Source: Gossypium raimondii
Lineage: Eukaryota; Streptophyta; Magnoliopsida; Malvales; Malvaceae
Direction: 5' to 3'
Length of the DNA: 64,000 bases
Assembly: GCF_025698545.1 (NCBI RefSeq)
Contig: NC_068570.1
Coordinates: 58,609,924 to 58,673,923 of the forward strand
The position numbers and the translations under genes were made by a program. Below are positions 62,301 to 64,000 of the stretch, piece by piece (within the stretch, counting starts at the first letter, position 1; each line of letters starts with the position of its first letter). A model generated the notes under the pieces. It had not been told where the DNA came from, did not search any database, and was given only the letters and a program-made list of their open reading frames with translations.

Positions 62301-64000
62301 ACACACAGTATTATACTTTCAGCACTACTCTATGAGCATATAGCTGCTTCCTTTTAAAATTCTGTTCATATTTAACAAGAGAGCACTGGCTAGAACATTG
62401 GGCAATAACTAAATTCCAGCTTTCGTAGGGTTCGAAAATAAGAACAATATTGATAACAGTGATGCATGTATTTAAAATTAGAAAGAAAAGGAATACACAT
62501 CAAAATATGAACCTTTGTTTAAATAAAGTTCGTCACGTTTAGGGCATTTACTTTGTCCAAACATTATCTAAAATAAAGTAATGATCTCAGGGCAAACAGA
62601 AGAGCAATACCAAGTTAGCTAATTATTTTTAATAAGTTGATAAAAAAAACAAATTATTACTGACATTTGATTCAAAGGCCCAGAAAGAAATTCCACGTGT
62701 TATTCAAAAGTTCCGAAGAAAAATTGTATTGACAGTTTAAACTTTATCAGATATATATTGCAGTTTTCCACTCATTTGAATTGTATATGACAACTCATTA
62801 ATATAGCAGAGTAGATGGTCATGCATAAAACTTACATGAGTGAAATGAATGGGAAAATAACAGCCCAAAATCTCAAAAAGTTCGTGAGCAAATCCAGCAA
62901 GGGCATCAGATGGATCAGGGAATAGTCGCGATAGAACCTCAATAATGTGAAATGTTAACATCAAACAGTGAGGATCCTTTTCTCCGTCAACAGATTCACA
63001 GATTCCATATATAAGGGTATCACCCTGGACCATAAATGAGAAATCAGAATATTATCAACAGTAAAAAGAAAAGATAAAAGTGAAAATTGAGACGTTGCTT
63101 TGAAATTGTGGATGGAAGCATAGATGCTGGTAGTTATGACACAAAGACAAAAGGGAGCGAGAAAACCAGAACAGTTTCACATTTTCTTTTATAAAACTGA
63201 AATTCTATGTTTTCTCATTCTCCTTTCCTAGTGCAAAGCATCAAAATTGTGTCATATTACCATGCTCTTTTCTTGCATATCACATAATTAGCACAGTTTC
63301 ATTATTTCCAATCATAAACCTTCCTTTGACGTTAATAAAAATTTAAAGAACTCTAACTACAATAATAAGCATAAACATCTTTATCAATTATTTACAGAAG
63401 GAATATAGCTCCATGGCTCTATCATGGTGTTCTTAACAAACCAACCACAATTGACTTTTTGGTGATATATAGTGACCTAGAAATTAAAATACATAACCCT
63501 CTTGCTTTTTTTTTTCCCCTGGTTAGTCTTAATAGAGATTGCATCAATCACTTCCTTTATTCTTCATTAAACTCATTACATTATATGACTTTAACATGAA
63601 AAAATAATACATTAAAAAGACAAAAGAAAATCAGTCCAATAAAGTATGAACTGAAGAAACAAGACCAGAAAACATACAAGTGAAGCAACAGCATTGGGGT
63701 AGCGTTCTAGCAGGCATTCCATAAGTTCAAAGCTAAGCTGCAAAACAATCCATTTAAAAGTTAAAATGAAATTGCCAAAACTGAAAATATATATTATATG
63801 ATAATATGGCAAATAACTATTTCGAGCAAAGCACTCAGATAAAGGTATGCATGTGATCATTTATTATAGGAATAACAGATTATGTTTACCTTCCGTTCAA
63901 ATTGCCCAAGAGACTGTACTTGTAGATTCTGTAAATAGGACTCTGCAACTGCTTTTGCATCACTTCCACTGACCATACCACCACTGCTTTTCCTTCTCAT
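56380..64000 (-). CDS. MMS19: MMS19/MET18 Fe-S assembly protein, partial (N-terminus off the right edge), 16 exons seen
   Basis: MMS19 is the HEAT-repeat scaffold of the cytosolic iron-sulfur targeting complex, which delivers clusters to DNA repair and replication enzymes; plant MET18 also serves DNA demethylases. Exons by eye: 64000-63890, 63737-63678, 63024-62836, 62223-62170, 61307-61221, 61103-60389, 59912-59533, 59221-59148, 58988-58880, 58786-57903, 57623-57548, 57432-57321, 57197-57121, 56857-56777, 56595-56516 and 56413-56380. Phase holds throughout and gives 1040 residues. The first exon here lines up with about residue 110 of the roughly 1130-residue Arabidopsis protein. Landmarks are FSSTPLFEPYAIPLLLEKLS, ALGSMVNKLDL, GLAWIGKGLLMRG, NREFHAIIRPLYKQR and the final HEAT motif ALDDPKRAVRREAVRCRQAW. 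The window edge cuts inside or just at the end of an exon. Confidence 0.96.
58798..58820. repeat. (AAT)n microsatellite in an MMS19 intron
   Basis: A run of seven AAT units, starting 12 bp from the acceptor of the exon at 58786. It lies within the distance where branch and pyrimidine signals sit, so length changes could touch splicing. Confidence 0.85.

Noticed and set aside
1-64000. CRISPR arrays, operons, tRNA and rRNA genes
   Set aside because: The window is plant nuclear DNA. No array-like repeats and no convincing tRNA or rRNA sequence were seen by eye, though a tRNA could have been missed without a folding search.

Overview
The window is nuclear DNA of a flowering plant. Genes are split into many exons by AT-rich GT-AG introns, and the proteins are plant-type. 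Plant LTR retrotransposons, MITE-like elements and NBS-LRR resistance-gene relics fill much of the rest. From memory, the repeat flavour and the protein variants look like a Malvales dicot such as cotton; no database was searched.

Five host genes read as intact. PEX2 (7.05-10.96 kb, minus, 8 exons) is a peroxisomal RING ubiquitin ligase. UPF3 (13.0-17.9 kb, minus, 11 exons) acts in nonsense-mediated decay. MTV1 (23.0-27.4 kb, plus, 5 exons) is an ENTH/VHS trafficking adaptor. A class A GATA zinc-finger transcription factor lies at 48.1-49.7 kb (minus, 2 exons). MMS19/MET18 (56.4-64.0 kb, minus, 16 exons seen) serves Fe-S protein assembly and runs off the right edge. For each, exon junctions were placed by eye so that reading phase is kept through every GT-AG intron. 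These are unrelated housekeeping or regulatory genes, not a pathway cluster.

The left edge (1-3831) is a decayed Ty1/copia element on the minus strand, inserted in an NBS-LRR pseudogene whose remains continue to about 4.43 kb. The middle (28-43 kb) is a gene graveyard. It holds an almost full-length CC-NBS-LRR pseudogene with five disabling lesions and three further NBS-LRR fragments. It also holds two copies of the 5' end of a polygalacturonase gene, the C-terminal end of a glycosyltransferase gene joined to an NBS-LRR piece, a gag-protease copia fragment, a probable solo LTR and a 100-base assembly gap. The layout implies a segmental duplication of a polygalacturonase/NBS-LRR block. From 43 to 48 kb there are retroelement relics, a MITE with a clear 9-bp target duplication, and an LTR-like element with perfect 9-bp terminal inverted repeats.

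Between the GATA gene and MMS19 (49.7-56.4 kb) there is no coding sequence. This stretch holds two copies of a MITE family also found upstream of PEX2 and MTV1, and a dense cluster of six CACGTG G-boxes at 54.42-54.68 kb. I did not find a clearly new biological system. The most unusual signals are the G-box cluster, the duplicated MTV1 leader, the chimeric resistance-gene block, and the duplicated exon end inside PEX2 intron 1.
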